64,000 nt of DNA from Paraburkholderia lycopersici (GCF_900096975.1 NZ_FMYQ01000021.1:1-64000), one strand, 5' to 3'; shown: positions 32,632 through 42,377, numbered from the stretch's first letter. Notes: generated by a model from the letters alone, not told the origin. Translations and numbers: made by a program.

Positions 32632-33672
32632 ATGCCGCCTCACCCGTCGCCTCGTGCCGGCGCTGCGCGCCATGTCGTGTTCGCCGTCGCGCCCGAGCTC
32701 GTGCTGCTCGACGCCTGCGGCCCCGTGGAGGCGTTCTGGCGCGCCGAGCTGGCGGCGCGCGCCGTCACCGGCGGCGCTGGCGGCGCGGCCGGAGGCGTGC
32801 CCTGCGCTTACCGCACGACGCTCGCTTCGGTAGCCGGCGGCGTGCTGCCGACCTTCGCGGGCGTACCCGTCGTCACCGAGCGGCTCGATATGCTCGATCC
32901 GGCCACCATCGATACGCTGATCGTGCCGGGCGTCCCCATTGACGACACGACCGCGCTGCAACCGGCGCTCGTCGCCTGGATCGCGGCGGCCGCGCCTCGC
33001 GCCCGCCGCGTGGCGTCGGTCTGCACGGGCGCGTTCTATCTCGCCGCCGCGGGCCTGCTCGACGGCCGCCGCGCCGCCACCCACTGGCGCAACGCCGCGC
33101 AGCTCGCGCGACGCTTTCCGCGCGTCGAGGTCGATCCCGAGCCGATCTTCATTCGCGACGAGCGCGACGGCCGCGTGGTCTGGACTTCGGCGGGCGTCTC
33201 GGCGGGTATCGATCTCGCGCTGGCGCTGATCGAAGAGGACTGCGGTCACGCGGTTGCCATGCAGGCGGCGCGCCGCCTCGTCGTGTTCATGAAGCGGCCC
33301 GGCGGCCAGGCGCAGTTCAGCGAGGCGCTCGCGGCGCAGGCGACGGCGGGCGCGGAGTTCGACGCGCTGCACGGCTGGATGGCCGCCAATCTGCACGGCG
33401 AGCTGAACGTCGAGCGGCTCGCCGAGGAAGCGCGCATGAGCCCCCGCACCTTCGCGCGCCGCTATGTCGAGGCGGTGGGGCGCACGCCGGCGCGCACGGT
33501 CGCGGCGATGCGCGTGGAAGCCGCCGCGCACGCGCTCGTGCAGTCGCGCCGGCCGCTCAAGCGCATTGCGGCCGATTGCGGCTTCGGCAGCGAGCAGAAT
33601 CTGCGGCGCGCGTTCGAGCGGCGCTATGGTGTGCTGCCGCTCGACTACCGGGCGCGATTCGCGGCGAGCTGA
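32632..33672 (+). CDS. GlxA-family transcriptional regulator (DJ-1/PfpI plus AraC domains)
   Basis: 346-aa regulator. An N-terminal DJ-1/PfpI-like amidotransferase domain (about 12-190) has the nucleophile-elbow Cys in ASVCTGAFYLAAAGLLDGRRAATHW, and a C-terminal AraC domain (about 245-340) carries two helix-turn-helix units (LAEEARMSPRTFARRYVEAVG and RIAADCGFGSEQNLRRAFERRYG). This architecture is typical of FtrA/GlxA regulators of amine or carnitine metabolism; the target here is unknown. Confidence 0.9.
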   Translation: MPPHPSPRAGAARHVVFAVAPELVLLDACGPVEAFWRAELAARAVTGGAGGAAGGVPCAYRTTLASVAGGVLPTFAGVPVVTERLDMLDPATIDTLIVPGVPIDDTTALQPALVAWIAAAAPRARRVASVCTGAFYLAAAGLLDGRRAATHWRNAAQLARRFPRVEVDPEPIFIRDERDGRVVWTSAGVSAGIDLALALIEEDCGHAVAMQAARRLVVFMKRPGGQAQFSEALAAQATAGAEFDALHGWMAANLHGELNVERLAEEARMSPRTFARRYVEAVGRTPARTVAAMRVEAAAHALVQSRRPLKRIAADCGFGSEQNLRRAFERRYGVLPLDYRARFAAS

Positions 33673-33728
33673 CCGCGCAACGAGCGGGGCTCGCGGGCGG
33701 CCGCGCCCAGCCTGCCTTATTGCCCTCG

Positions 33729-33734
33729 TATAAT
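33729..33734 (+). promoter_or_regulatory. -10 element upstream of the acyl-CoA thioesterase gene
   Basis: A perfect TATAAT followed by CG, about 46 bp before ATG 33781. No good -35 is evident at 17 bp. Confidence 0.45.
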
Positions 33735-33780
33735 CGACGCCTCCTCATCCCACAATTCGAGCCGCCCGCGCGGAATCGCC

Positions 33781-34299
33781 ATGAGCAAAGCCGACATGAA
33801 GACGCCCAACCAGCCGCTGGACCGTTCGGAAACGACGTTCCGTTTTCTTGCCGAACCGACTTCGGTGAACTTCGGCGGCAAAGTGCACGGCGGTGCGCTG
33901 ATGAAATGGATCGACGAAACCGCCTACGCGTGCGCCGCGGTCTGGTCCGGCCGCTACTGCGTGACGGTGAGCGTGGGCAACATCCGCTTTCGCCGGCCGA
34001 TTCTCGTCGGCAACATGGTCGAGTTGCGCGCGCGCGTGGCGGCCACGGGACGCACGTCGATGCACATCCACATCACCGTGCATGCCGGTGACCCGAAGAG
34101 CGGCCAGTTGCGCCTCACCACCGACTGCCTGATCGTGTTCGTGGCCGTCGACGAAAACGGCAACCCGATCCCGGTGCCGACCTTCGTGCCGGAAACGGCG
34201 GAGCAAAAGCGCCTCGCGAAATACGCGCTCGACGTGCGCGATGCGCTCGACGCGATCGTCGAACTCAAGCCCGAGGAAGTGGCCAAAGGCGAGGTTTGA
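33781..34299 (+). CDS. Acyl-CoA thioesterase (hotdog fold, YciA-like)
   Basis: 172-aa single-hotdog thioesterase expected to hydrolyse acyl-CoA to free acid and CoA. Seen: the hotdog segment FLAEPTSVNFGGKVHGGALMKWIDETAYACAAVWSG, with Asp/Glu catalytic residues in KWIDE, and GNMVELRARVAATGRTSMHIHITV. The first ATG is 33781; an internal ATG five codons later is possible. Followed by a strong terminator convergent with fumC. Confidence 0.9.
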   Translation: MSKADMKTPNQPLDRSETTFRFLAEPTSVNFGGKVHGGALMKWIDETAYACAAVWSGRYCVTVSVGNIRFRRPILVGNMVELRARVAATGRTSMHIHITVHAGDPKSGQLRLTTDCLIVFVAVDENGNPIPVPTFVPETAEQKRLAKYALDVRDALDAIVELKPEEVAKGEV

Positions 34300-34329
34300 T
34301 GCGCGCGCACGCATGGCGTGCGGCATGAA

Positions 34330-34360
34330 AAAACGGGCGGCGAGCCTCGCCGCCCGTTTT
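34330..34360. terminator. Bidirectional terminator between the thioesterase gene and fumC
   Basis: A 14-bp perfect stem (AAAACGGGCGGCGA / TCGCCGCCCGTTTT) with a 3-nt loop, A-tract on one side and T-tract on the other. It is a canonical two-way intrinsic terminator. Confidence 0.9.
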
Positions 34361-34384
34361 GTATTCCAGTCCTTGAAAAAGGGC

Positions 34385-35794
34385 TTATTTCTTCAGATTC
34401 CCGACCATCTCGCCGGGCTTCACCCAGTCGTCGAACTGCTGCCCGGTCACGTGGCCGAGCGCGAGCGCGGCGGCCTTGAGCGTCGTGCCTTCCTTGTGCG
34501 CCTTCTTGGCGATCTGCGCGGCCTTGTCATAGCCGATGTGCGGATTGAGCGCCGTCACGAGCATGAGCGACTCGTTGAGCAGCGTGTCGATGCGCGAGCG
34601 GTTTGGCTCGATGCCCACGGCGCAGTGGTCGTTGAAGCTGAGCGCGCCGTCGGCGAGCAGGCGGATGGACTGCAGCACGTTGTGAGCGATCATCGGACGG
34701 AACACGTTCAGCTCGAAGTTGCCGCTCGCGCCGCCCATGTTCACGGCCACATCGTTGCCGAACACCTGGCAGCAGAGCATCGTGACGGCTTCGGACTGCG
34801 TGGGGTTGACCTTGCCCGGCATGATCGAGCTGCCCGGCTCGTTCTCGGGAATCGACAGTTCGCCGAGACCGCAGCGCGGGCCGCTCGCGAGCCAGCGAAT
34901 GTCGTTGGCGATCTTCATGAGGCTCGCGGCCACGGTCTTGAGCGCGCCGTGCGCGAACACGAGCGCGTCGGCGGCGGCCATCACCTCGAACTTGCTGGGC
35001 GCGGTGACGAAGGGCACGCCCGTGAGCTTCGCGATGGTTTCGGCGACCTTCTGCGCGAACTGCGGATGCGCGTTCAGGCCCGTGCCCACGGCCGTGCCGC
35101 CCTGGGCGAGCTCGTAGAGATGCGGCAACGACGATTCCACGTGCCTGATGCCATGATCGAGCTGCGCGACATAGCCCGAAAACTCCTGGCCGAGCGTGAG
35201 CGGCGTGGCGTCCTGCAGGTGCGTGCGGCCGATCTTCACGATGTCCGCGAAGGCGTTGGCCTTGGCGTCGAGCGTGTCGCGCAGCGTCTTCAGCGCGGGC
35301 AGCAAGTGCCTGACGATGCCGTAGGCGGCGGCCACGTGCATCGCGGTCGGAAACACGTCGTTGGACGACTGGCCGCGGTTCACGTCGTCGTTCGGATGCA
35401 CCTTGCGCGCCTCGCCGCGCTCGCCGCCCAGAATCTCGCTCGCGCGGTTCGCGATCACCTCGTTGAGATTCATGTTGGTCTGCGTGCCGGACCCCGTTTG
35501 CCACACGGCGAGCGGGAATTCGCCCGGATGCCTGCCCGTGATGATTTCGTCGGCGGCCTGCATGATCGCGCGCGCCTTGGTCTCGTCGAGCACGCCGAGC
35601 GAGAGGTTCACCTCGGCCGCGGCGCGCTTGATCGTCGCGAGCGCGGTGATGAGTTCCGGCGACTGCTTTTCGGTGGAGATGCGGAAGTTCTGCAGCGATC
35701 GCTGCGTCTGCGCGCCCCAAAGCTGCTGGGCGGGCACGGCGATCTCGCCGAACGTGTCGCGCTCCATGCGGACGTTTTCATTGCTTGCGGTCAT
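34385..35794 (-). CDS. fumC: Fumarate hydratase class II
   Basis: 469-aa iron-independent fumarase converting fumarate to malate in the TCA cycle, useful under oxidative stress. Seen: WQTGSGTQTNMNLNEV, NDDVNRGQSSNDVFPTAMH, and the superfamily signature GSSIMPGKVNPTQSEA. ATG 35794 (MTASNENVRMERDTFGEI) has GGAG 6 bp ahead. Full length. Confidence 0.97.
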   Translation of the reverse strand: MTASNENVRMERDTFGEIAVPAQQLWGAQTQRSLQNFRISTEKQSPELITALATIKRAAAEVNLSLGVLDETKARAIMQAADEIITGRHPGEFPLAVWQTGSGTQTNMNLNEVIANRASEILGGERGEARKVHPNDDVNRGQSSNDVFPTAMHVAAAYGIVRHLLPALKTLRDTLDAKANAFADIVKIGRTHLQDATPLTLGQEFSGYVAQLDHGIRHVESSLPHLYELAQGGTAVGTGLNAHPQFAQKVAETIAKLTGVPFVTAPSKFEVMAAADALVFAHGALKTVAASLMKIANDIRWLASGPRCGLGELSIPENEPGSSIMPGKVNPTQSEAVTMLCCQVFGNDVAVNMGGASGNFELNVFRPMIAHNVLQSIRLLADGALSFNDHCAVGIEPNRSRIDTLLNESLMLVTALNPHIGYDKAAQIAKKAHKEGTTLKAAALALGHVTGQQFDDWVKPGEMVGNLKK

Positions 35795-36031
35795 TTGATG
35801 CTCCGGTGATTGAGGCGGCGCCCGGCGAAGGCGCCGCTTTCGTGACGGGTTCGGCTCCGCGTTGCTAGCGGCGCGGCGTCTGGTGCTGGAAGCGCGATAC
35901 CGGCGCAATACCGGCAGCGCGATGCAGGCTCCGCGCGCCGCTCCTGGCGACGACGGCGCGGTCGCAGCTATTCGCGGCCGGCTAGACGGCGGACGACGGC
36001 GGACGGTACGGCGCAGCGCGGCCGACGGCGC

Positions 36032-37849
36032 TCACAACTGGCCGTCGACCGGCAACAGCAAGAATAGCCCGGTTAGCAGATTCCGGTAGAAACCCGCACC
36101 GGGATCGAGGTTGTAGGTCCGCATCATGCCGTCCTCCTCGTCTGTCCAGACGAGCGGCGAGGCGATCGCCGTGCCCTTGAGCCGCGCGAGCTGTGCGGGC
36201 GTCGCGAGCGTCACGCGGTAGCTCACCTGCGGCGAGGTCGCGCGCCGGAAAAGATCGGCTGCGTCGCGCGCGATGGGCGGGCTCTCGATCGCGAGCGCGA
36301 GCTCGGTGTTGAGTCTCGCGGAGCGCGGGTCGAGATTGAGCGAGCCGATCACGAGTGTGCTTTCGTCGATGACATAGGCCTTTGCGTGCAGGCTCGCGCG
36401 CGAACGCGAGCCGACTATGCCGAAGCGCCGCTGGTCCGCGTGCTCGGACTGCTGCGGCTTGAACTCGTAGAGCTCGGTGCCGGCCTCGAGCAGCGGCACG
36501 CGGTATGGGCTGTAGCCGGCCTGCACCGCGACGGCGTCGGTGGCGGCGAGCGAGTTGGTGAGGATCGCCACGCGCACGCCGTGCGAGGTCAGCGTCCGGA
36601 TGGCCCGCACGCCCGCGTCGTGCGGCACGAAATACGGCGAGAAGACCAGCACGCTGCTGTGCGCCTGATGGATGCGATCGAGCAGCACGCGCATCGCGTC
36701 GCCTACTTCGCCTTGTCCGCTGCCCGCGATCTTGCCGGGCGAATCGGCCGCGAACTGCCATTTTGCCCAGACGAGCCCGATTTCGTTGCCCGCGATCTGC
36801 TGGGCGAGCGGCGCGGCGTTGAGCGGCCTGGCGTCGTACGACGCGGCGTTTTCATGCCAGTGCCTGCGCAGATCGTCGCGCGCGGCGTCGAGGTCGTGCG
36901 CCGCGAACTTCTGATGATTGAGCACGCTCAAGGGATACGAGATCGAGCTGTTCCAGTACGCGTCGAAGCTCGCCGAGATGCTTTGCGCGACCGGCCCCGC
37001 CGTGAGTACGTCGAGGTCGCGGAAGTCCAGTGTCGGGCTCGCGTTGAAGTATTCGTCGCCGAGATTGCGGCCGCCGACGATCGCCATTTCGTTATCGACG
37101 ATCGTCGCCTTGTTGTGCATGCGGCGCGTGAACTGGTCGATGTTCGTGAGGAAGTTGCGCGTGCGCAGGTACATCGATTCGCTCGTGCTGCCGTACGGAT
37201 TGAACACGCGGATCTGGATGTTCGGATGGCTGTTGAGCGCGGCCATCAGGCTGTCGATGTCGTGGAAATTCAGGTCGTCGACGAGCATGCGCACACGCAC
37301 GCCGCGATCGGCCGCATAGAGCGCCGAGCCCAGCAGCAGCTTGCCGGTGGTGTCCTCGTTGGCGATGTAGTACTGCATGTCGAGCGTTTTCGTCGCCGCG
37401 CGCGCGAGCGCGATGCGCATCTGCAGGGAGTCGGTGCCGGCGGCGAGCAGGCGAAAACCCGATTCGCCCGCGTGAGCGGCCTCGGGCGCGGCGAGCGCGG
37501 CGCCGAGCGGCGTGGCCCTGGCCTCCGAGGCCGGCATCGCCGCAGTGGTCTGTCGCGGGTAGTCGGTGGCGGGCGGACGTGTCGCGCAGCCCGCGACGAG
37601 CGCCAGGCAGACGAGCGCGAGCAGGGCGGACAGCGGGGCGCACCGCGGGGCGTATAGCGTGGCATACCGCGCGGCGCGCAACGAGGCCGCGCGTTGCTTC
37701 AAGGAAACCTGGGACAGGGCGGGATGCGCGAGCAAGCGGATTCTCCATGGCGTCTGCACGCCGCGTGATGGTTCGTTTTCATTGCACGGCTCCACGAAGA
37801 TTTTACGGGAGCCGTCCGCGAGATCAGTAGCGGCAAGCATGCTCGCCAC
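36032..37849 (-). CDS. Phospholipase D-family lipoprotein (two HKD motifs)
   Basis: Up to 605 aa. A lipobox (LALVAGC) ends the signal sequence near residue 88 of the longest frame. Two catalytic HxKx4D motifs are visible, HNKATIVDNEMAIVGGRN and HAKAYVIDESTLVIGSLN, as in cardiolipin synthase and phosphatidyl-transferring enzymes. The substrate is unknown. The start is uncertain: ATG 37849 leaves an unusually long N-terminus before the lipoprotein signal, while an in-frame TTG at 37702 (MKQRAASLRAARY..., 556 aa) puts the signal peptide at the N-terminus and is more natural. Confidence 0.85.
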   Translation of the reverse strand: MASMLAATDLADGSRKIFVEPCNENEPSRGVQTPWRIRLLAHPALSQVSLKQRAASLRAARYATLYAPRCAPLSALLALVCLALVAGCATRPPATDYPRQTTAAMPASEARATPLGAALAAPEAAHAGESGFRLLAAGTDSLQMRIALARAATKTLDMQYYIANEDTTGKLLLGSALYAADRGVRVRMLVDDLNFHDIDSLMAALNSHPNIQIRVFNPYGSTSESMYLRTRNFLTNIDQFTRRMHNKATIVDNEMAIVGGRNLGDEYFNASPTLDFRDLDVLTAGPVAQSISASFDAYWNSSISYPLSVLNHQKFAAHDLDAARDDLRRHWHENAASYDARPLNAAPLAQQIAGNEIGLVWAKWQFAADSPGKIAGSGQGEVGDAMRVLLDRIHQAHSSVLVFSPYFVPHDAGVRAIRTLTSHGVRVAILTNSLAATDAVAVQAGYSPYRVPLLEAGTELYEFKPQQSEHADQRRFGIVGSRSRASLHAKAYVIDESTLVIGSLNLDPRSARLNTELALAIESPPIARDAADLFRRATSPQVSYRVTLATPAQLARLKGTAIASPLVWTDEEDGMMRTYNLDPGAGFYRNLLTGLFLLLPVDGQL

Positions 37850-37963
37850 AGCAATTCCCGGGCCGGATTCCAGATGAGCGACGGCTACGTTTCAGCGCGG
37901 CCGGAAACGTCTGCGGCGGCTCCGGCGCGACACTGCGCCCATGCCGAACGATGGGGGACCGCA

Positions 37964-38320
37964 ATGAAAGCCGCAACCGCAACCGCAGACGCTCTCGCGC
38001 TGAGCGTGCCTCGCGACGCCTGCCGCACGATCCGTGCGGCGCACGGTTGTTTCGTGATGGCGGTGCAAGGCCGCGTCTGGATGACGGTCGAAGGCGACGC
38101 CGAGGACTACTGGCTCGCGCCGGGCGAAGCGCTGCCGCTTGCGCCCGGCGAGCAGGCGCGCATCAGCGGATGGCGCGAGGCGGTGCGCTGCGAAGTGCAG
38201 CCGCTCTCGCAGCCGCGCGAGCGGCGCTTCGCGCGCCTGCGCGCGTGGATGCGCGGACGGCTGGCGAAGCGCGGGCTGGCCAGTGTGCGAGCCCGTGAGC
38301 CGAAGGAACGCGCGGCGTAA
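37964..38320 (+). CDS. DUF2917 domain-containing protein
   Basis: 118-aa protein with a DUF2917 core: GCFVMAVQGRVWMTVEGDAEDYWLAPGEALPLAPGEQARISGW, a β-rich cupin-like domain seen in many Burkholderia proteins, followed by an Arg-rich C-terminus. Function unknown. ATG 37964 with GGGGGACC ahead is preferred over the longer frame from 37874, which lacks a ribosome site. Confidence 0.8.
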   Translation: MKAATATADALALSVPRDACRTIRAAHGCFVMAVQGRVWMTVEGDAEDYWLAPGEALPLAPGEQARISGWREAVRCEVQPLSQPRERRFARLRAWMRGRLAKRGLASVRAREPKERAA

Positions 38321-38395
38321 GTGCGGCGACGCTGGGCCGGCGCTCGGCCGCCGCGCGAGTCGCCCGCATGCGTCGGGCCGCGGCGAGCACGGGGT

Positions 38396-39358
38396 TCAGC
38401 CGCGTTCGGGCGTCGCGCCCGCTGCGCTTTGCGCATCGCGCGTGCTGCCGCGTGCCGGCTTGCCGGCCCAGTAGCCCGCGAGTACCGAGCCCGAGAGGTT
38501 GTGCCACACGGAGAACAGCGCACCCGGCAAGGCGGCGAGCGGCGAGAAGTAGAGCTTGCCGAGCGTCGCGGCGAGGCCCGAGTTCTGCATGCCCACTTCG
38601 ATGGCGAGCGTGCGGCACACCGACTCGTCGAAGCCGAGCAGGCGGCCGCCCCAGTAGCCGCCGAGCAGGCCGATGCCGTTGTGCAGCACCACGCCGAGCG
38701 CGACCAGCGGGCCGACCGTGGCGATGCTCGCATGCGTGCCGCCCACCACGGCGGCGATGATCGCGAGGATCGAGACCATCGAGACGAGCGGCAAAACCGG
38801 CTCGATGCGCCGCACGAGGCCGCCCGCGAGGCGGTTGACGGCAAGGCCGATCGCGATGGGCAGGCCGACGATCTGCAGGATGCTCATCAGCATGCCGCGC
38901 ACGTCGACGGCGATCGAGGCGTCGACGTAGAGGCGCGTGAGCAGCGGCGTCGCGAACACGCCGACGAGCGTCGAGAGCGCGCTGATCGTCACCGAGAGCG
39001 CGACGTCGCCGCGCGCGAGATAGATCATCACGTTCGAGGCCGTGCCGCTCGCCACGCTGCCCACGAGCACCATGCCCGCCGTGAGGTCGGGCGGCATGCG
39101 CAGCACCCTGGCGATCGCCCAGGCGGCGAGCGGCATGACGAGATAGTGCAGGAAGATGCCGGCCGCCACGGGCGCGGGGCGCGTGAACACGCGCTGGAAG
39201 TCGGCGAACGAGAGCGTGACGCCCATCGCCAGCATGATGGTCATCAGGAGCGTCGTGACGTGCGGCGCAATCGGCGCGACGAAGCCCGGATCGAAGTAGG
39301 CGAGCAATGAAACGAGGACGGCCCAGAGCGGGAAGAGTCGAGTAATCGGGGCAAGCAT
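38396..39358 (-). CDS. Bile acid:sodium symporter (BASS) family transporter
   Basis: 320-aa polytopic inner-membrane protein with about nine or ten helices. BASS-family features: LLMTIMLAMGVTLSFADF, GTASNVMIYLARGDVALSVTISALSTL and EVGMQNSGLAATLGKLYFSPLAALPGALFSVWHNLSGS. Members take up organic anions (pantothenate, 2-keto acids, bile acids) with Na+. The substrate cannot be told from sequence. A Ser/Ala/Arg-rich tail is cytoplasmic. Confidence 0.9.
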   Translation of the reverse strand: MLAPITRLFPLWAVLVSLLAYFDPGFVAPIAPHVTTLLMTIMLAMGVTLSFADFQRVFTRPAPVAAGIFLHYLVMPLAAWAIARVLRMPPDLTAGMVLVGSVASGTASNVMIYLARGDVALSVTISALSTLVGVFATPLLTRLYVDASIAVDVRGMLMSILQIVGLPIAIGLAVNRLAGGLVRRIEPVLPLVSMVSILAIIAAVVGGTHASIATVGPLVALGVVLHNGIGLLGGYWGGRLLGFDESVCRTLAIEVGMQNSGLAATLGKLYFSPLAALPGALFSVWHNLSGSVLAGYWAGKPARGSTRDAQSAAGATPERG

Positions 39359-39613
39359 GAAAGGGGGTCCGTGAGAGTAGTTTCGTTATGTCGTGGCGCG
39401 GGCTGCGGGGCGGGCGAAAGCGTCGATGCTTGCGAGCGCAAACGCCCGGGCGGACCGCGCGTAGCGGCGGACGCCGGGGTGGCCGGCGGCGCCCGCGACT
39501 GCGCGGCTGTCTCCTTGCTGTTTCTGCCCTCGTGGGACGGACGGCGCTCAAGGGCGCCGGCCGCGTATTCTAACCGCTCGCGCCGCGGCGGGCGGGCGCG
39601 TTAAGCGGGCGCT

Positions 39614-41020
39614 TCAACCGGCGCGGGCGGCCGTGGCGGCGCGGGTTTGTGCGCGCAGGCTTATCCGGTGAAAGCGCCAGGTCATGAGCACGGCGACGGT
39701 GGCGAGGCCCGCCGCGAGGCCCCACCAGAGTCCCAGTGCGCCGAGCCCGAAATGGAAGGCGAGCGCGTAACCCGTTGGAAAACCGATGCCCCAGTAGCCG
39801 AGCGTGGCCGCGAGCATCGGTATGCGTGTGTCCTTCAGGCCGCGCAGGCAGCCGGAGCCGACAGTCTGCACGCCATCGACGATCTGGAAGAGGGCCGCGA
39901 CGCCGAGCAGCGTTGCCGCGAGCGAGACCGTGTGCGCGTTGGCCGGGTCGTCGAGATGCAGGTAGAGCCCGACGATCCGGTGCGGCGCGAGCACCATGAC
40001 GAGCGCCGAGAGCGACATGAAGCCGACGCCGAGCCCGAGCGCGACGAAACCCGCGTGGCGCGCGGCGCGCGGCATGCCCGCGCCAGCCCAGTAGCCGACG
40101 CGCACGTTGGCCGCCTGGCCGATGGCGAGCGGCACCATGAAGGTGACCGAAGCCACGTTCAGGGCGATCTGGTGCGCCGCGAGCGGCGTCTCGCCGAGCA
40201 GGCCCGCGACGAGGCCGGTGGCGAGAAAGAGCGTCGCTTCGACGGCATAGGTGATCGCGACGGGCCAGCCGATCGTGAAGAGTTCGCCCATGAGCGGTGC
40301 CGTGGGCCGGCGCGCGGCGACGAAATGCTGGTGCGACGGCCGCAGGTGGAGGAGCGCCATCAGCACGAGGGCGGTGAGCCAGACCGTCGTGGCCGTGGCG
40401 GCGGCCGAGCCGAGAAAGCCGAGGCGCGGCAGGCCCCACGCGCCGTGGATCAGTCCGAAATTGAGGAAGCCGTTGAAGAACACGCCCGCGATCGACACCC
40501 ACAGAAGGCGGCGCGCCGCGCCGATGGCGGGCAGGAACGAGCGCATGAGCCCCACGCCGATCAGGCTGGCGGGCGCGCCCCAGCGCAGCACGGCCGCGTA
40601 CTCGCCGATGTGGCGCGCGAGCAGCGTCGGCTCGCCGAGCGCGCGCAGGATCGGCTCGGCGAACGAGAGCAGCGCGAAGGCGGGCAGCGAAAGCAGCAGC
40701 GAGAGCGCGAAGCCCGTCCAGTAGATATGCGGCACATGGCTTTCGTTGTGGGCGCCGCGCGCCTGCGCGACGCTCACGCTCACCGAGGTGAGCACGCCCT
40801 GGAGCACGGTCACCACGACGAAGAACATGTTCGCGCCGAGGCCGCCCGCGGCGAGCGCATCCGCGCCGAGCGAGCCCAGCAGCACCGTGTCGGTGACGCT
40901 CATCGCCATCTGCGAGAGCTGGGCGATCGCGAGCGGGCCGGCGAGGCGGGCAGTATCGGCGGCATGGTGGCGCAGCGTGGGCGGCGAGGCGACAGCGCCG
41001 GAAAGCGTGGTTCGGGTCAT
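39614..41020 (-). CDS. MATE-family multidrug efflux protein (NorM-like)
   Basis: 468-aa transporter with 12 predicted helices in two similar halves. MATE features: LAGPLAIAQLSQMAMSVTDTVLLGSLG at the N-terminus and, in the second half, GWPVAITYAVEATLFLATGLVAGLLGETPLAAHQIALN. It exports cationic compounds in exchange for Na+ or H+. ATG 41020 gives MTRTTLSG; the upstream open frame is not used. Confidence 0.93.
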   Translation of the reverse strand: MTRTTLSGAVASPPTLRHHAADTARLAGPLAIAQLSQMAMSVTDTVLLGSLGADALAAGGLGANMFFVVVTVLQGVLTSVSVSVAQARGAHNESHVPHIYWTGFALSLLLSLPAFALLSFAEPILRALGEPTLLARHIGEYAAVLRWGAPASLIGVGLMRSFLPAIGAARRLLWVSIAGVFFNGFLNFGLIHGAWGLPRLGFLGSAAATATTVWLTALVLMALLHLRPSHQHFVAARRPTAPLMGELFTIGWPVAITYAVEATLFLATGLVAGLLGETPLAAHQIALNVASVTFMVPLAIGQAANVRVGYWAGAGMPRAARHAGFVALGLGVGFMSLSALVMVLAPHRIVGLYLHLDDPANAHTVSLAATLLGVAALFQIVDGVQTVGSGCLRGLKDTRIPMLAATLGYWGIGFPTGYALAFHFGLGALGLWWGLAAGLATVAVLMTWRFHRISLRAQTRAATAARAG

Positions 41021-41200
41021 GAAAAGCCAGCGGCGCGAGAGAATCGCGCCGCGCGGTATGTTGAGTGCGTTCGACTGTCGAAGCTGAAAGCTTATTGCGC
41101 GATGGCCGCCTTGTCGATCCGCGCGCTCAAATCTGGTGCATGGCTGCGGCCCGCTCGCAACCTCCCAGGCCACGTCCGCACGCACCTTCCGCACGCCACT

Positions 41201-41422
41201 TCAGTCGGGCGCCTTGATGGCTATGCGCGTGTCGCCGAGCAGCACGGCCTGCCCTGCGCGAATCTTGCAGGTCTTGCGCAGTTCCACCTCGCCGTCCACC
41301 TTCACCGCGCCCGAGGCGACGATCTGCTTGGCGGAGCCGCCGCTATCGGCGAGGCCGGTGATTTTCAGCAGGTTGTGCAGTTCGACGTAGTCGCCGGTGA
41401 GTGTGAAATCGAGGTTGGGCAT
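41201..41422 (-). CDS. S4 domain RNA-binding protein (YbcJ-like)
   Basis: 73-aa protein consisting of a single S4 RNA-binding domain: YVELHNLLKITGLADSGGSAKQIVASGAVKVDGEVELRKTCKI, as in YbcJ. Probably binds structured RNA, perhaps rRNA. It stands alone after the MATE gene on the same strand. Confidence 0.9.
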   Translation of the reverse strand: MPNLDFTLTGDYVELHNLLKITGLADSGGSAKQIVASGAVKVDGEVELRKTCKIRAGQAVLLGDTRIAIKAPD

Positions 41423-41706
41423 GGCGGATCGGAAAGGCGAAAGGCGCGCGGCGGCGCGCGAAGGGTGAGCATGATAAGCGATTGCGGCTCTGACGGGCCG
41501 GTGGCATTCCGGGGCCGGATGTTATGAATTCGTCAGCAAATGAAACGTTGCGTAACGTCGCGGGACCCGGTGGCGATCTTCAGACCAAAATGGTTGCACC
41601 GTTGATCGAAAGTGCCGCTTCAGCGGCTTCATCGAGCGGGGGCGCGGCTGTGGCGGGCATGCCCGCTGCAAAAGCGCCTTCGGAACCACTGCAAAGAGGA
41701 TATGCC

Positions 41707-42189
41707 ATGACCCAGATTCGCAAGCTGCTCACCGCTACCGCCGCTTTTGCCACCGTGACCACTGCCGCCGCGTTCGCGCAGGGCGCGTTCGCCCAAAACG
41801 CGACTCCGGGCGCGGCGCAGCCTGGCGGCGAAGCCCCGGCGATGGCGCCTGCCGCGGCTCCGGGTGCCGCGGCAGGCCAGGCGCCGGCGGCGGCCGGCGT
41901 CGCGCAACCCGCACCCGCGCCGCAAAACCTGACCGCGCCGCAATCGCCTGATCCGCTCGTGCAAAAGCGCAATGCCAACGCGGCGGCGAACGCCGAATAC
42001 CGCAGCGCAAAGAAGTCGGCGAGCGCGGAATACGGCGAGGCGAAGAAGCAGGCGAAGTCGCAGTACAAAGCACAGGTGAAGGACGCGAAGATCAACCACA
42101 AGGCCGACCGGCAGGCCAACGACTCGGAAATGAAGGATCAGATGAGCGGCGCGTCGGCGCAGCAGCAGGGTGGCCAGGCCCAGCCATAA
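41707..42189 (+). CDS. Exported Ala/Gln-rich protein of unknown function
   Basis: 160-aa exported protein. A signal peptide (LLTATAAFATVTTAAAFAQGAFAQ) is followed by an Ala/Pro-rich segment to about residue 85, then a highly charged helical segment with alternating Lys, Ala and Glu (EYRSAKKSASAEYGEAKKQAKSQYKAQVKDAKINH). Similar small proteins occur in Burkholderia envelopes, but no function is known. ATG 41707 follows AGAGGATATGCC; the frame open to 41524 is non-coding leader. The 284-bp leader (41423-41706) shows no other gene. Confidence 0.6.
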   Translation: MTQIRKLLTATAAFATVTTAAAFAQGAFAQNATPGAAQPGGEAPAMAPAAAPGAAAGQAPAAAGVAQPAPAPQNLTAPQSPDPLVQKRNANAAANAEYRSAKKSASAEYGEAKKQAKSQYKAQVKDAKINHKADRQANDSEMKDQMSGASAQQQGGQAQP

Positions 42190-42377
42190 GCGGCTGAAGC
42201 CGGCGGCGGCCGTCTGGCCGCCCGATGATCGTGCGGGAAGCGAAGCGGCGGCGTCCGGGAGCGGGCGCCGCCGCTTCGCTTCGCGCCTTCGGCATGGCGT
42301 CCCGAATGAAACCCCGTCGCGCCGCCGTCCTTAAATATCGCCAGATCGCCATGGAATCAGGCGCTTGCCGATGCGCG

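Noticed and set aside
32124..32633. 169-codon minus-strand frame opposite the small exported protein
   Set aside because: No domain or ribosome site; the plus-strand 52-aa ORF has a signal peptide and nearby -10.
35795..36031. Direct repeats near 35880-36010 (ATACCGGC twice, GACGGCGGA twice) as a mobile-element footprint
   Set aside because: Short, imperfect and without terminal inverted repeats or transposase; ordinary GC-rich spacer.
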